A stretch of DNA of 64,000 nucleotides from Icerya purchasi (GCA_039619475.1 CM077115.1:144340274-144404273), one strand, 5' to 3'. Positions 12,067 through 24,175 are shown, counted from the first letter of the stretch. The notes: generated from the letters alone by a model not told the origin. Numbers and translations: made by a program.

Positions 12067-13590
12067 CACGTTTTACACTTGATGTAATCAAGCTTCTTTC
12101 GTAACGATTGCGGGTTAAATTATAACACGATCGCTGATCATTTTGTTAATTTTTGTGCGTCACCGAAAGGTATATTTACCGTATTATATTATGTACACTT
12201 TTTTTTTTTTTTTTTTTTTTTACTAAACACTTGAAATATTTTCTTATTTTATCTACAGAGTTTATAATATAATTATGATTAAGCTATATTTTAATAAAAT
12301 TTGTTTAATCGTATCCAATATACATACCGTTTTATAATATGAAAAAAATTAAAATTTTTGACCGAAGGCGATCCAAAACTAGAATAGAGTTTATACATCG
12401 GGGAACTATACCGTAATGACAACTTTACCAAGAGATTCACTTCTCTAAGGTCTCTGGCTAACTTGAAATAGTCAATAGTCGCCGAAGGAAGTCAATAATA
12501 AAGGTGAGCGCGGGAATTTCCGTTTTTTTATATAGGGGGCTTTCAGAATACACCACCTAGGCGTAATCGATAATTTAGAAATTTATTTATTTACTTTTTT
12601 TTTTTTTATAAATAAATAAATAATTTAAATTTTGATTTAAAAATAAAATTCCTATATGACAAAAAAATAAAAAGAAAAATGTGTTGATAGAGCAAGAACA
12701 GTCCGAAAATAGAAGATCGACCGACATCTTCGCTAACCAATGATACGAAAAGCGCGAAATTAACAATTTTTCTGTTCTGAGTGACCATCGCGCGAATAGA
12801 CAGAAAAAATCTACTCGTATTTGTTGTTGTCGGCGAGTTCGAAAGGGAGTAAATTCAAAATTCTTCTTTTTTTTTTCTTTGCAAAATCAAGTAAAGTTAG
12901 CTTCCCGTAAAATTTCCCACCCTACGGATACACGAGCTTAACGCAAGAGTGTCAGCGATAATAGCATACGCCTCCAAGCCCCAGAGAGCGAGCTAATCAA
13001 ATGGAAGATCAAAAAAAAAAAAAAAAAAAAAAAAAGGTTCAAGGGTATGAAGGAGATACATCGAACGTCTGGAAAGGAATAAAAATTAAAATCAAAATAA
13101 AACTGACGCTGTAATTTTAACGAAGAGAATGTTCAGAGTTTTTCGGCGACGCTTTTAAAATGATCTTTCACCGACGAGTATTACTTAACATTAACGTGCA
13201 TGTTGCGGTGTACGCGTTACGAGTAATTATGGAAACCCACACAATTCGCGAAATATGCAGAATTTTAAACAGCCACCCGTTCCGTAATAACTAAAGAAAT
13301 ATGCAAATGTCTAAATTATGCTCACGACATTTTTCGTTACACACTAAAGATGTGATAAACCAGAAAGTGAACGAAATTTTAAGTAAGGATATACACGAAA
13401 TGAGCGGCAACCATTGCGCACATTTCACGAACTGTCCCAAAAAATGTAAATTTTTCTACATGGCAAGTAGTACCGAGAGTGTATACCACATTACTTTTCA
13501 GAATGACCGAAAAAACGATTACTTCACGAATTGCAACGACAACGTATAATTCGTGAAAGGTGCAATTTTTCGTGCCGTTTCGTAGGATTT
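12067..13590. other. AT-rich non-coding DNA with poly-A/T runs
   Basis: Contains a T run at 12,199-12,221 and an A run at about 13,011-13,036. An 82-codon frame at 13,301-13,549 contains several Cys and His residues but matches nothing I know. I regard it as probably chance. Confidence 0.45.
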
Positions 13591-13593
13591 TAT

Positions 13594-15045
13594 GTTTTTT
13601 TTGTTGTTTTTTTTTCTTTCGTTTATTTGCTATATTGAATTGCCCAAAGGCATATACACAATAATTTTAATAATAGGGAAATAACTAACGAAGATAAAGA
13701 GATTCGGTCACTGCCTTGTCTTAGAGCTATAGCTAAAATAACGCTTACATTTAGATAAACCTAAATGTAAATAAGAATATATAAGATAAGAGTAACAAGT
13801 TAGAAGTAACTCATGCGGTTTGGTCCGCCTTAATCTACGAGTATCTCTCCTTTTGTATTGAGGAGTTCAGCTGCGATTGAGTTTGGAAGTTTGGTCTCGT
13901 GCTTCCTGGCGTGAAGACTGGCAATTTCATCGACTTCCAAAATTTTTAGATCACAATGTAGCACAGCATTGGGAACATACCAAGGGGCTTTGGTTATCGG
14001 GCGAAGTACTTTGTTTTGAAATCTCTGAGTAATAAGTTTGTTCGATCTCTTCGTAGTACCCCAGAGTTGAATACCGTAACTACAAATAGGCTTCAGAATG
14101 GATAGGTATATGAGTCTCGTTTGTTATCTAAACTAACGGGAGAGTGGTATCCAAGCACCTAGTACAACTTGCGTAATCGAATTTCAAATTCCTGGCGTTC
14201 ATTTTGATATGGTGCTTACAATTCAGACGGCGATCGAGGTGCATCCCCAAATATTTAGCTGAATCACTATTCAAAATAGGCTTCCCATTCACATTTGACG
14301 GAATATACCTGGTAGAGCGCAAAGAAAAGTCAACTCTGGTAGATTTATGTGCATTCAATTTAATCTTCCAGTTTTTTGCCCAGTCGCAAATGTTATCAAT
14401 AGCTAGCTCTGTAGGTTCTTCGCTGCAATTTCATAAGAGCTGCTAACTGAAAGCAGAGCAGTATGCAAACAGAGAAAGAGTAAGAAACCGTAGGAGTGTC
14501 ATCAGCAGAGTAAACCAGATACAGCACCGGACCCAGTACGCTTCCTTGCGGGACTCCAGCTTGTATCATATAGCAATTTGATGTGAATCCTTTGTATTCA
14601 ACTTTAAAAAGCTTCTCTTATACAAATTCTGACTTCAAAATTTCGCAAAAATAGTTATGCGGTAGAATGTTGCTCAATTTGTGTATGAAGCCTTCGTGCC
14701 ATACGCGATCAAATGCTTTTTCAACGTCTAAGAATACCGTTGGACAGAACTTTTTGTCTTCGAAGGTCCGCTCTATTATTTGAGTAACCCTATGAATTTG
14801 CTGTAAGGTTGAGGTGCTGGCTTCGGAATCCAAATTGCGCCAGTTAGGGATAATTGCAGCGCGATCAATAACAGGTTTAAGCCGAAGCAAAAAAAGTTTA
14901 TCAAAGATTTTAGCTACAACTGGCAGAAGAGAGATTGGTCGGTAGGACTGAAATAACTCTCGAGGTTTCCCAGGCTTAGGGATAACGATGACTTTAGCTA
15001 GCTTCCACTGATCGGGAAAATGCAAGGAATTTCATGTAATATGGG
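13594..15045 (-). pseudogene. Jockey-type LINE, 5'-truncated reverse transcriptase
   Basis: Read on the minus strand, the segment at 14,618-15,025 encodes 135 residues with hallmark RT blocks: FPDQWKLAKVIVIPKPGKP, SYRPISLLPVVAKIFDKLF and FLDVEKAFDRVWHEGF (palm motif A). A frame-broken GVPQGSVLGP (motif B) and ADD (motif C, here preceded by S instead of the usual Y or T) follow at about 14,490-14,570. Next come 14,128-14,358 with STRYIP and AKYLGMHLDRRL, and then RFQNKVLR with a PWYVPN block at about 13,960-14,040. The copy ends in an A-rich tail on this strand (T-rich 13,594-13,628 on plus). Several frameshifts and stops make it dead. The N-terminal endonuclease and ORF1 are absent, typical of 5' truncation during target-primed reverse transcription. 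Confidence 0.85.
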
Positions 15046-15109
15046 TCAAAATGACTCGGAAAACCGAGATCGGCAAAGGAGAAAGGAAAAGAGTTGGCTG
15101 CAATAAATT

Positions 15110-15840
15110 TAAAAAAAAAGTACATGACGAAGACCATAAACTATTCAGTCACTTACTATAACCAGTTCATTAGTCTATAAAATAAGATCTACAGCACATC
15201 GCCTTACCCAAGAGGGGATACAAGTAGGCTTCTTGTGGGTGCCGGCACATGTTGGAATACCCGGAAACGAATGTGTAGACCGGGCCGCCAAGTCAATGTT
15301 GTCTGTCCCTATGCCACCCAATATCCCATCACCAGAAATCACTCCCTTCTTCCACAAAAATATGAAAGAACATTGGATCTCATCCTGGTCCCAACATGCA
15401 ACTTTCCTAAGGAATATTAAACCAAATGTTGATCCTTGGTGGCCACCGATCCAAATGTCCAAAAAAGAATTCTCTGCCCTTAACAGGTTGAGATTGGGAC
15501 ACACATCGATATCTCACAACCATGTCCTCCAGGGAGCCCCTCCACCGATTTCCTGCCCATTCTGTAATGCAGCAGTGCTACCTTCGGTGGAACACATCCT
15601 GAAACAATGTCAAAACTTAGCAAGAATCAAGGACGAACCACTACACCTTCTTTTAGATAACCGTCCAGAACAGGTTCAGACAATGCTAATCTTCCTTAAC
15701 AGAAATAATTTAATAAACAAATTGTAATAAATCCGATACTCGTTGTGCCGTAATGACCCTGGCAGTTATACATGGCCAACGAGTATATTACACACAAAAA
15801 AAAAAAAAAAAAAAAAAAATGTAAAAAAAAATGTAAAAAA
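15110..15840 (+). pseudogene. LINE 3' end: RNase H domain plus C-terminal CCHC-type finger
   Basis: The open frame (about 15,125 to the stop at 15,725-15,727) contains FLWVPAHVGIPGNECVDRAA. This is the last RNase H motif, found in LINE clades with a C-terminal RNase H (I group and relatives). It also contains LNRLRLGHT and a C-terminal CX2CX9HX4C finger beginning CPFC. The frame is intact through its stop. A 3' untranslated region of about 60 bp with CGAGTATATTACACAC precedes a long A run at 15,787-15,819. RT and endonuclease are missing, so this is a 5'-truncated copy. It lies head-to-head with the Jockey-type fragment. The preserved frame suggests a relatively recent insertion. Confidence 0.85.
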
Positions 15841-17250
15841 AAATAAAACTTTCGAAAAACCGTCACGATGAACACCTTTTATAGTTTGTTTTTTTTTTGC
15901 TCTCTCTTTTAGGAACTATAAATATATATATATATTTTTTTTGGTTAAACAGTCGCTGGATTACTTTTCTCTAGTATTATTGCTTTTTGACTTCCTTTGA
16001 TCGTGGCAGAGAAATCACATATATGTATATATAAAATTATTTCTCGCTAGTATAAAAAATCGATTTTCAATAGAAAAAACCGGCGAAAACGTAATATCTA
16101 TAATCATTACGAACATTTCCATTTATACGACCACCGGAAAAAAAACTGTAGACCAACAAAAACCAACGGAGGAGGACCACGGGGACCACCGTCGACAACA
16201 GGGTTATAATAAGCGTCCTACATTTATTATGTAATTTGTAGTGATTGATTTTGTTTTTATTCGATATCGTATTTCTCAGCGGGGTCGACCGATACCGAAG
16301 GAGATCACAGTCTATGGTAATTTTCATTTTAATATATAGCGTACAACATTTAAATATTATTTTTTTCATAATTATAATTAATTAACTTTTTCGTCCATCC
16401 GTCCGTCCGTGGTAGTAAAGAGATAAGTGCGTAACAGAAAACTCTGAAGCCTTTATTATATAACGTTATACATTTGTCATCTCTGGGTTACAATGTATAT
16501 GAAAATCGACAAATACGAACGTTCTTTTTTAAAAAATTACCTTCACCCCATAACCCCATAACCGCATAACCGCATAACCCCACTCCAGCGCACCCCTTTG
16601 GATGGATTTTGTTCGATCGCGGTAATATTTTATTATCGATTGTGGCTCAGTGACATATGTTCGGCAGATGCGCAAACGTCGCCCTTTTTAATGGCGGTGC
16701 GCAATTATGTGTTACTTTTGAATTAAGACGCGCCGAGAAACACTTTACTTTTTTTGAATAATAAAATTGAATCGCTTTCTGTTTATAAAAGCTCAGCTTT
16801 AGCCGATTATTATTACCAGTAGATATGCGGTTAAATTGCAACACTCTGCAGACCTAGAAGCTGACGACCGATGATTAATTAATTATTTAAGCGCCGAAGC
16901 TGGAAAAACACAAAATAATCCACTACTGAAAAGTACTGAAAAATTGTTGACGAGCTGAAATAAAGAAAATAGTTACGAAAGAGAGTGTAGCACCGGTTCT
17001 GCTACGAGCGTATTAAAGTATGCAAAAACGCAGACAGGCCGTGAGCAGGATACCGTTGGGGATAATTGCCGAGAGCAGGTAGAGGCGCGGGAACAGTCGG
17101 GTATATAATTTATAAGAGGAATGACGAAAGATAAATAAATAGGGATTTTGAAGTGTTTTTAATAGTTGTGTTGGATGGTCGTCAAAGGTGAGCGACGATA
17201 GGCTGCCTTTGTTGCTGTCATACTGCAGCAGCACTCACACTGCGCGCTCG
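15841..17250. other. Non-coding DNA, no gene recognised
   Basis: Mostly AT-rich. It contains a small tandem array built on CATAACC (about 16,545-16,580). Minus-strand frames at 16,067-16,369 and 17,013-17,234 have no recognisable domain. Confidence 0.5.
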
Positions 17251-18545
17251 AGCTGTATACAGTTGTAACAACATCCGCTAGCCGTCGAATGTACACAATA
17301 AACGGCGTACGTATACAGAGAGAGGTACATATGTACTAGTTTTTTTCTTTTCTTTTTTTGCTCCTTTTTGCTCCTTCTTTTTTTCGTTATATCATCATTT
17401 ACGGCGCTGAAAGATGACTAGGTGTTTACGAGAACAGCATGACGTGTGTGCATTTGAAAAAAGCAAGCGAAATAGAATAAATACGCTCGCCGGCACATTC
17501 ACAGTCTCGGAGCAGGTCGTCGCTGCAACAAAGGTCTGCCTTTGAACGGCATTATTAAGAGGCGAGCATTTGCAAAGGAACCAAACTACCCGTTTCTGTT
17601 TTCTATTTCCAACTCCTCGGCATTATACACCGTCGACGAGGTATTTATACATCATTATTATATTCGGGGGCATAGTTAGGCGCGATCGATCCGCTTCGCT
17701 ACTTGTCATACGCAGGCCGCCCCGTTCGTCGCCGCATCGTCACCGCCACACTCTCTCTCGCTCGCTCTCTCGCCCTCTCGCTGGGTACGAGTTTGTCGTC
17801 CTTTTTTCGCCTTCTTCGTGTACTATTTCTTCTCGCGTTCTCTCGCTGCAAAAACAGACCTGCGCCGAGCCGGCGGGGGGGACGGGAAGGGTTTGTTCAA
17901 GTGAACTCGCCTGGGATTCCAGATGCGCGCCCGTTAAAAATAATACAAAGGTGCCGCAGAACGCCTACACGAAGACATCGGCGACCAGCGGAAGAATTTC
18001 GCGGAATCGCGAATTTTGACTGAAGATTTTCGAGTTAAGACGCGTCCGCAGGCTACTCTCTCTCTGAAGCACTCTTTATTATCGACGAGTCGCCCGAAGG
18101 TGCTGAATAATGTAGCCTCTATAGGTAGAGAGAGTCATTTGAATAATAAGGCTACGGAGCGAAGACGGGACTGGAGGCCTACAGCCCCTTACAGAGCGCT
18201 GCTGAATGGATTACACGTCTAGTGTGAAAATGCCAACTCGCGCACTAGTGGAATTAGGCACGTCGCGCGAACCCGCCTTCGGCTTATGTGCGCGTCTCTA
18301 ATCAGAATAAGAGCGTTCTTCAGCCCACAGAGAGAGGAAATCAAGTGGACACATTTATAGGCTGACAAAGGAGCGCTTAACCGCAGCGGTCTTGCTCAAT
18401 AGACACAGCGAAGATGCCCCCGCTAATCAGATTTACTACTTAACCGCGTTCTTCCCGGATTACCACCATATCCTGTTTTGGCAAGGCATTATATATCGGC
18501 CCTATTTGCCGCTCGACCGGACGGCAATCCCAATTAACGGGCAAA
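17250..18545. other. CpG-rich island, candidate promoter or first-exon region
   Basis: This is the largest CpG-dense stretch in the window, with CT/CTCG-rich runs at about 17,748-17,780 and GC-rich DNA at 17,860-17,950. Two overlapping plus-strand frames (17,570-18,019, 149 codons; 17,703-18,023, 106 codons) and one at 18,016-18,222 have low-complexity Arg/Ser-rich translations and no known domain, so I do not call them genes. The base composition differs sharply from the surrounding DNA. Arthropod promoters and 5' untranslated exons often look like this. Function is not shown. Confidence 0.4.
17478..17508 (+). promoter_or_regulatory. Possible core promoter (TATA-like plus initiator-like)
   Basis: AATAAATA at 17,478-17,485 lies about 25 bp upstream of ACAGTCT (17,501-17,507), which resembles the arthropod initiator TCAGT. 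The spacing is right and the setting is the upstream side of a CpG-rich island. Short motifs like these also occur by chance. Confidence 0.2.
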
Positions 18546-18556
18546 CTGGCCGCTCG

Positions 18557-18584
18557 CTAATAATAATAATAATAATAATAATAG

Positions 18585-18623
<39 letters not shown>

Positions 18624-18635
18624 AAATAATAATAT
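18557..18635. repeat. (TAA)n / (GATAAT)n compound microsatellite
   Basis: About nine TAA units pass into a run of GATAAT hexamers and then AT-rich DNA. The frame read through it (18,392-18,754) is an artefact rich in Ile and Met. Confidence 0.9.
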
Positions 18636-18639
18636 CGTG

Positions 18640-21120
18640 GTCGAGACGGCGGCCCTTAATTGTACTGACGGCTAGAGAAGTGGAAATTCAAACTTACCTT
18701 TCGCGGCACCAGTCTTTTTCGGCGAGATTTTTTAAATCTAGGCTAGTTTTTTAGAACGGGAACAAAAAAGAGGCGGAACCAATCGTGTCAAAGAAATACC
18801 CCAGGTAGCACTGCCCGAACTGACAAAACTGCCACAATAAACTACGCCGGTTCGGAAAACTCCCGCCCAAAAGCGCCTTAATTCGAGAGACGTCCGCCGC
18901 GTATGGGACTTGTTAGAATGGTTTGAGAAAAACGTTTTCTCGAAAGTAAGCTGGAGATCAAACGCGCGTCCAGGTGAGGAACAGTTTCCGTACCGCTCCA
19001 GGGAAAAAAGATAGCGGTCATTTTAAATTTTTTATGCCGTGAATTATTTTGACCTAGGCGTCCCTCGTCGTAATCTACTTACTAAAGCGTCTGCCGAACA
19101 AAAATACTGAGACCCGCAGGAGCGAGAAAATCTCTATTTTCGGTTGACCGTGTGCTGTGATCCCGTATGTTGAAAAGCACGAAATATTCTCTGTCTTATC
19201 CACATTATGGTAAATACCTGACACCCCTAGTTGACGAACAAAAACGGGAAACCACTTTTGTTTCCCTATTTTTGCTATAGCTCGTGCGAATCGAATTCGT
19301 AAAAATAGACGTACCCCGTTACTGACTCTGTAACTACTTTTGTTAAATGGAAAAATCACGCTGATATAAAAAAAAAGCTCCTCTGATTTTCCATAGCGTA
19401 GCGTACTTTTTCAAGAAACTAAACTTGCCAACATTTTCCGCATTCAACAGATCATTAAAAATTTTCACCCCGATATAGTCTAATAGAGTGTCTAATTTTT
19501 TCAGTCTCTTATCTAATACTTTGCACTGATGTATTCTATTAGCATCAGCGAGCTGGCTACCATTGATGCAACCGCGTCTAATTGCTATTTCACCTGGAGA
19601 AGAACTTTCAGCAATACTCGGAAGTGTCCAAGGCAAATGCCTATTATTCACATTTGGCTAAAGAGAATATTCGATGATGGAAATAAGATTCGGTCGTATC
19701 AAGTGATTTTTGAAAATCAAAAAAGCCAAATGAAACTCGGAACTTGCTTTCTCTATGTAGTTTTATATATTAATATACAATTTAACGAATTTCTATTGCG
19801 TTTAATCTTTTTTCGCTGGCATGTGACCCCTGCGGAGGTATGTATTGGTAATTATCGCTGCTACTCAATAATTTCCCTCCGGTTAATCTACCGAAAATAC
19901 CATCGGTAGAGATCTATTGGTCTAACGTTTTCTAATTCATCTGCCTTTCTTTTTTACCACGCTGGTTGCGAACGCTTGATTCCATTTATTGATGCGATTC
20001 TCGTATGGAAGGCCCGTTATAAAATGCCTTCCTACCTTTTTCTGTCTTTTATTTATTTCTTTGAAAATTAACGTTTACTCGAGTCCGTAAAAATCATTAT
20101 CGGTAGAGTCTGTTCTAGCCGGTGTTTCGTAAATGTACAGTGTTACTTCACACACATCCGTGTTAGATAATTCGCCGAAGCTTCGGCTGTCGAAGTGTAC
20201 TGCATATTTCAGTTTACGGTATTTATATCGATGCAAATTATGTTCCATATTGAAATAGCATCGTTTTACGTGTAAATAAAAGATACGAATTGTGACGGAA
20301 TTTGTAATTAAATGTTCGCTTGTTTTCCATCAATTAAGTGTTTAAGTAATTAAATTCGCTTTATATATCTATTTAAGGAATCATAAAAATATTGCATATA
20401 CATGGTAAAAAATTGAATGTATCTAATATGAAAATTGGGGAATACTTACGACGTTTTAATATAATTTAGTAGAGTTTAAAAAAAAAGAAAAAAAGAAACT
20501 AAATGAGGATTTTCAGGAATGTTTCATTTAAACCCAAATTTTAAATAATCTGGAAATGATCAGCTAATTAGCTTTTAATGATAGACGGTAGAGTTTACTC
20601 GGAAAAATTCCTTTTTGTAATAAATTTCTATTTACGAATGTGAAAGAGAGCTCTTTTAAACTACACAGCACAAATGTAGCCCCTGTTTTAACGCGTAGAT
20701 TTATTCGTGTGGTATATTTGTTGTTAACGCTTAAAGCCATACGTATTATATGTATCGCTTATACCTGTTGTTAACGATTAGCCTCACTTATGTTATATAC
20801 GCGTCGCCTATATCGATATTTACATTTAACGATATATTATATAGATATCGCACATGTATGTCGTCAATATCGATTAATCGGCCTTTGTTGTTACCACGCC
20901 GTTAATTTCCGTTTTTTCGAAATGTTTGTTTTTTACCGTTGTTATTGAGAAAATTTCGTATTTATGTTATTAAATCCGTTAACTACAGAATCGCTAATTT
21001 TTTTTCGATTGCTGCGTATTTCTCGGTTCGATAATTTGAACAATCAAGAATTAGAAAAACATTTATAATTAAATAGAAAATTGTTCCAAACACATAGTAA
21101 TCGTATGTTTTATTATTTTC
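18640..21120. other. Non-coding DNA, no gene recognised
   Basis: Frames at 19,343-19,651 (minus, 102 codons) and 19,529-19,909 (plus, 126 codons) overlap on opposite strands. The minus one reads like plausible globular protein (Leu/Lys-rich, KRLKKLDTLLDYIG), but I cannot identify it. No other feature is seen. Confidence 0.4.
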
Positions 21121-21124
21121 TTTT

Positions 21125-21127
<3 letters not shown>

Positions 21128-21155
<28 letters not shown>
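21128..21155. repeat. Poly-T run
   Basis: About 28 consecutive T. A second long T run lies at 21,337-21,361. No LINE or SINE body adjoins either, so they may be orphan tails or slippage products. Confidence 0.85.
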
Positions 21156-21819
21156 GGAAAGGGAGGGCTTGCGCCAACTTTAGACATCAACCGAGCGCAA
21201 GATTTTTTTTTTTTAGTTATATTTTTAATTTACAATATCGGGATGGTAATCAGCTAGGATGAGGGTTGAAGAGAATGTTAAATGATCGAAGCTAAAGGAA
21301 TACGTAAATTTAGAAGTTAATTAAAAACGACAGTTGTTTTTTTTTTTTTTTTTTTTTTTTTGTTAATATTCATGCAAAATAATAATTTAACGTAACCAAA
21401 AAACAACATAAAAGAGTTTTTCAATTTCTTATCACATTGCTACGATATCGAATTTCACTGAAATATTTTAATTATTTTTGAGCCTAAACAATATAGTTTT
21501 AGAAAGAAAAAAAAAAAGATTTCCGTTCATTATAAATTAGCAAAATGTAAAAAAAAAACAAATTTAACATTACTACGAGTATTTTTAATATATAAATTTT
21601 AACCTAAAACCATATATGTATATAATTAAAAAAAAAATCATTAAATTAACAAATGTTGATTGACGGCGTTTCCACATTTTTATAGTTATACAATAGTACA
21701 CCTACGATTAATAACGCTATTATAAACGCTATCCAAAAGTCACTTGGCGGAATAGCCCCGATTATTATTTATATACATTTATGCAAACTCATATTTGAAA
21801 AAACCGAATAATCCTCTTA

Positions 21820-21867
<48 letters not shown>
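21820..21867. repeat. (TTA)n microsatellite
   Basis: About 15 uninterrupted TTA/ATT triplets. Confidence 0.95.
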
Positions 21868-21868
<1 letters not shown>

Positions 21869-22200
21869 TTAAATTTACATGCCAAGAAAAGGCACTATCG
21901 GCACGAGTCACGGATGAGTCCATGTGACAGTCGCTGAGCAGATACAGATAGTGTCAATTAATCGAGAAAAACGCGTTCAAAGTTTCGCAGTGTAATACAC
22001 TACTTTAAGGATGGTCATTTTAAACACATACAATTACGATTTAGAACGGGAAAAAAGGGGTTTGTTTTCACTCCAGTTTGAGACCTCTTTCCGGTTAAAG
22101 AGCGTGCTGGAAAAGTGCCCGAAACTGCATTTTTGACACACTGCATGTAGCTTTTCTCAGCGACATATACTTAATTTGAAGAATTCGTAGTATTCATATT

Positions 22201-22478
22201 GAATAGCCTAGTGGTTAAGGTGCTTGGCTACCAAGTCGGAGGTGTCATAGGATATCGAGACTTGTCTCGTCCCGGATCCAAGTCGCTCCCAGGTATATAC
22301 CTAATCTGGAATAATTGGGTACCAGAGAAATCTGGGAAAGTAAAGACGGATCCCAAGTAGAAAGGAACTGGCCCCGGTATTCTCCTTAGATCCATTAGGC
22401 TTCTTAGTACCATTATGGAAAGCTTAACTTCACAATCCCGACGCCCTGTCAAGGGTATGGAACTCACTTTACTTAGCT
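22201..22478 (+). mobile_element. tRNA-derived SINE, copy A (most complete)
   Basis: The left end has a tRNA-like head. TAGCCTAGTGG (22,204-22,214) fits a Pol III A box, and a degenerate B box falls around GGTGTCATAGGATATCGAGA (22,241-22,260). The body contains GGATCCAAGTCGCTC, AGGTATATACCTAATCT, GGATCCCAAGTAGAAAGGAA, CTGGCCCC and TTAGATCCATTAGGCTT. The same blocks, in the same order, recur at 35,100-35,378 (minus) and partly at 52,937-53,165 (plus), which makes this a dispersed family. The 3' end is marked by TCAAGG and ACTTTACTTA shared with the 35-kb copy. It would be mobilised by a partner LINE. The parental tRNA cannot be named. Confidence 0.8.
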
Positions 22479-22479
22479 C

Positions 22480-23330
22480 TTTGCATGGTGCAGGAAGCTG
22501 ATTAGGTTAGAAAGGACGGTAGCGTCATCATCGCTCTGTGAGGATATGGAGAACGAAAAAATCGTAGTTAACGCTGCGGATTAGAGCCCCCCGGTGACTT
22601 TTGCAGTAGTCGGAGGACGACTGCGGGGCTCAGGTGAGTTAGTCCGGATATGCTGCTTAATTTGGCGAAATTTGTGTTCTGGTACATGGGATGAACAGCC
22701 ACCGTTGGTTCTACAGTGTGCCTAATGAGAAATTTCCTGTTCTGTCGGCTAACTGATTTCCAGAAATCTGAATGCAGTTTATTTATCACGTTTACTGTAC
22801 AATTTTACGATACGTTTTGAAAAATACGCGCAATCGATCAACATTACACATTTTACAATATTAATTTACACCGGCTCAAAACAAAAAAATGATAATTTTT
22901 TCCTGCTTTTATATTTTGTTGCATTCGTAAAAATGTTTACACTTCTGAGAGGAGAAAAGATCAAGAGTGAATTTGAAAAAAAAAAAAATTTTTTCCCGTT
23001 TTTTTTCCGTATGCTAATATGATCGTCAGCGTGCGAAGTGAATCTTTCAGGATTTCCCGAAAATTAAAATTATGCTTACGGGGAGTCTGTGTTATTCAAA
23101 GATTTTACTAGAAACAATATAACAAGAAAAAAAAAAAAAAAAAAATGCAAAAAGCGATGAAAACTTTTCAACAATTATTCGTTTTCTGAATGTTGTAGTT
23201 TAAAATATGAACAGACAAGTAAAAAAAAAAAAACCTAGAACTGTCGCGAATTCTAGGATACAACGGAGTATGTGTTTTGTACGCTTTGAATTAATTTTTT
23301 TCGCTGGAAAGGATTTAGCGCGGTAAGTTT
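22480..23330. other. Non-coding DNA
   Basis: A minus-strand frame of 73 codons at 22,568-22,789 has a plausible amino-acid mix but no domain I recognise. The GC-richer part (22,575-22,640) contains a GACGACTGCGGGG-type stretch. A runs lie near 22,977-22,988 and 23,129-23,145. Confidence 0.45.
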
Positions 23331-23333
23331 GAG

Positions 23334-23545
23334 TTGTCATGTTCGGGGACGATAATTCTTGCAATGGTGGCCAATAGACAAAAAGAAACAAAAAAAGCGA
23401 GGAAGACCAATGACGCGTTGGCAGGATTATATAGTAAAGGTAGCTGGAAAGAACTGCATGAGGAATGCACAGAACAGAAGTGGATGGAAAATGTTCGGGA
23501 AAGCCTTCATCCAGGAGTGGATCGACAAAGGCATATCGTGATCGT
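23334..23545 (+). pseudogene. LINE ORF2 C-terminal remnant
   Basis: The plus-strand frame at 23,359-23,541 encodes 60 residues including KKRGRPMTRWQDYIVKVAGK, then MRNAQNRSGW and FIQEWIDKG. This is the conserved tail of arthropod LINE reverse transcriptases (RGRPxTRWxDDIxKVAGxxWxRxAQxRxxW...QQW). The segment is short, and only DD changed to DY and W changed to C depart from the usual core. It is related in type to the minus-strand fragment at 887-1500. No RT core is present nearby. Confidence 0.7.
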
Positions 23546-23712
23546 GAAATTTAAATTTGATAAGTGGATATGGCAGAGAGAAAATTTGCCCGGTAAATTC
23601 TAAAGGACAACGGGGAATTTGTCCAAATTCGCAACTGGGACTACCTCTGGAGTGTCTTCCTCTTAGATAACATTTTTTATTTCAACCATACATACATAGG
23701 AGCGCGTGCGGG

Positions 23713-23716
<4 letters not shown>

Positions 23717-23761
<45 letters not shown>
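23717..23761. repeat. (GT)n microsatellite
   Basis: About 22 GT dinucleotides. The Cys/Val frame across it is an artefact. Confidence 0.95.
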
Positions 23762-23762
<1 letters not shown>

Positions 23763-24079
23763 TGTCGAAAATAATAAACGTGACCCAACATCATTGAAAA
23801 AACGCGTTCGAACGAAAAAAATTTGTTTTCTGGTAAAAATTAAGAATAAATTCAGATCAAATCGTTATCCAACCGCGGTCGTTTGCTATGTTTTAACCTA
23901 AAAGGAGGTGATGAACCTGAGAAGTGACTCGACAGCTCCTCTCGATTGAAGTTCGCGCCCCAAACATTTAGTATAGAGACTTTTACGCCGGCAAAGTGTT
24001 ACGAACTCTGACTGGCGGTTGATTAGACAGGCGCGGTCGGACTTTCTATCCAATTATTTTCACACTTCGATTGTTTTTC

Positions 24080-24175
24080 GTAAAAAAAAAAAAAAAAAAA
24101 AAGCCGCGAGGGAATTATAATATGCAATAGTACAGCACGCGCACACACACACACACAGACTCTCTCTCTCTCTCT
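24080..24175. repeat. A run followed by (CA)n(GA/TC)n
   Basis: An A run at 24,081-24,102, then CA repeats at about 24,140-24,157 and a TC repeat to about 24,175. Confidence 0.85.

Noticed and set aside
13301..13549. 82-codon Cys/His-containing frame as a zinc-finger exon
   Set aside because: Cys and His spacing fits no finger pattern I know, and there is no supporting context.
15175..15504. 109-codon minus-strand frame
   Set aside because: Antisense shadow of the RNase H-bearing LINE frame on the plus strand.
17570..18023. Two overlapping plus-strand frames of 149 and 106 codons
   Set aside because: Low-complexity translations in CpG-rich DNA. Both frames being open at once is expected from composition.
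19343..19909. 102- and 126-codon frames on opposite strands
   Set aside because: They overlap each other and no family is recognised. The minus-strand one could be a remnant but cannot be supported.
22201..22275. Functional tRNA gene
   Set aside because: The B box is degenerate, the acceptor and T stems do not pair, and the same body recurs elsewhere. It is a SINE head.
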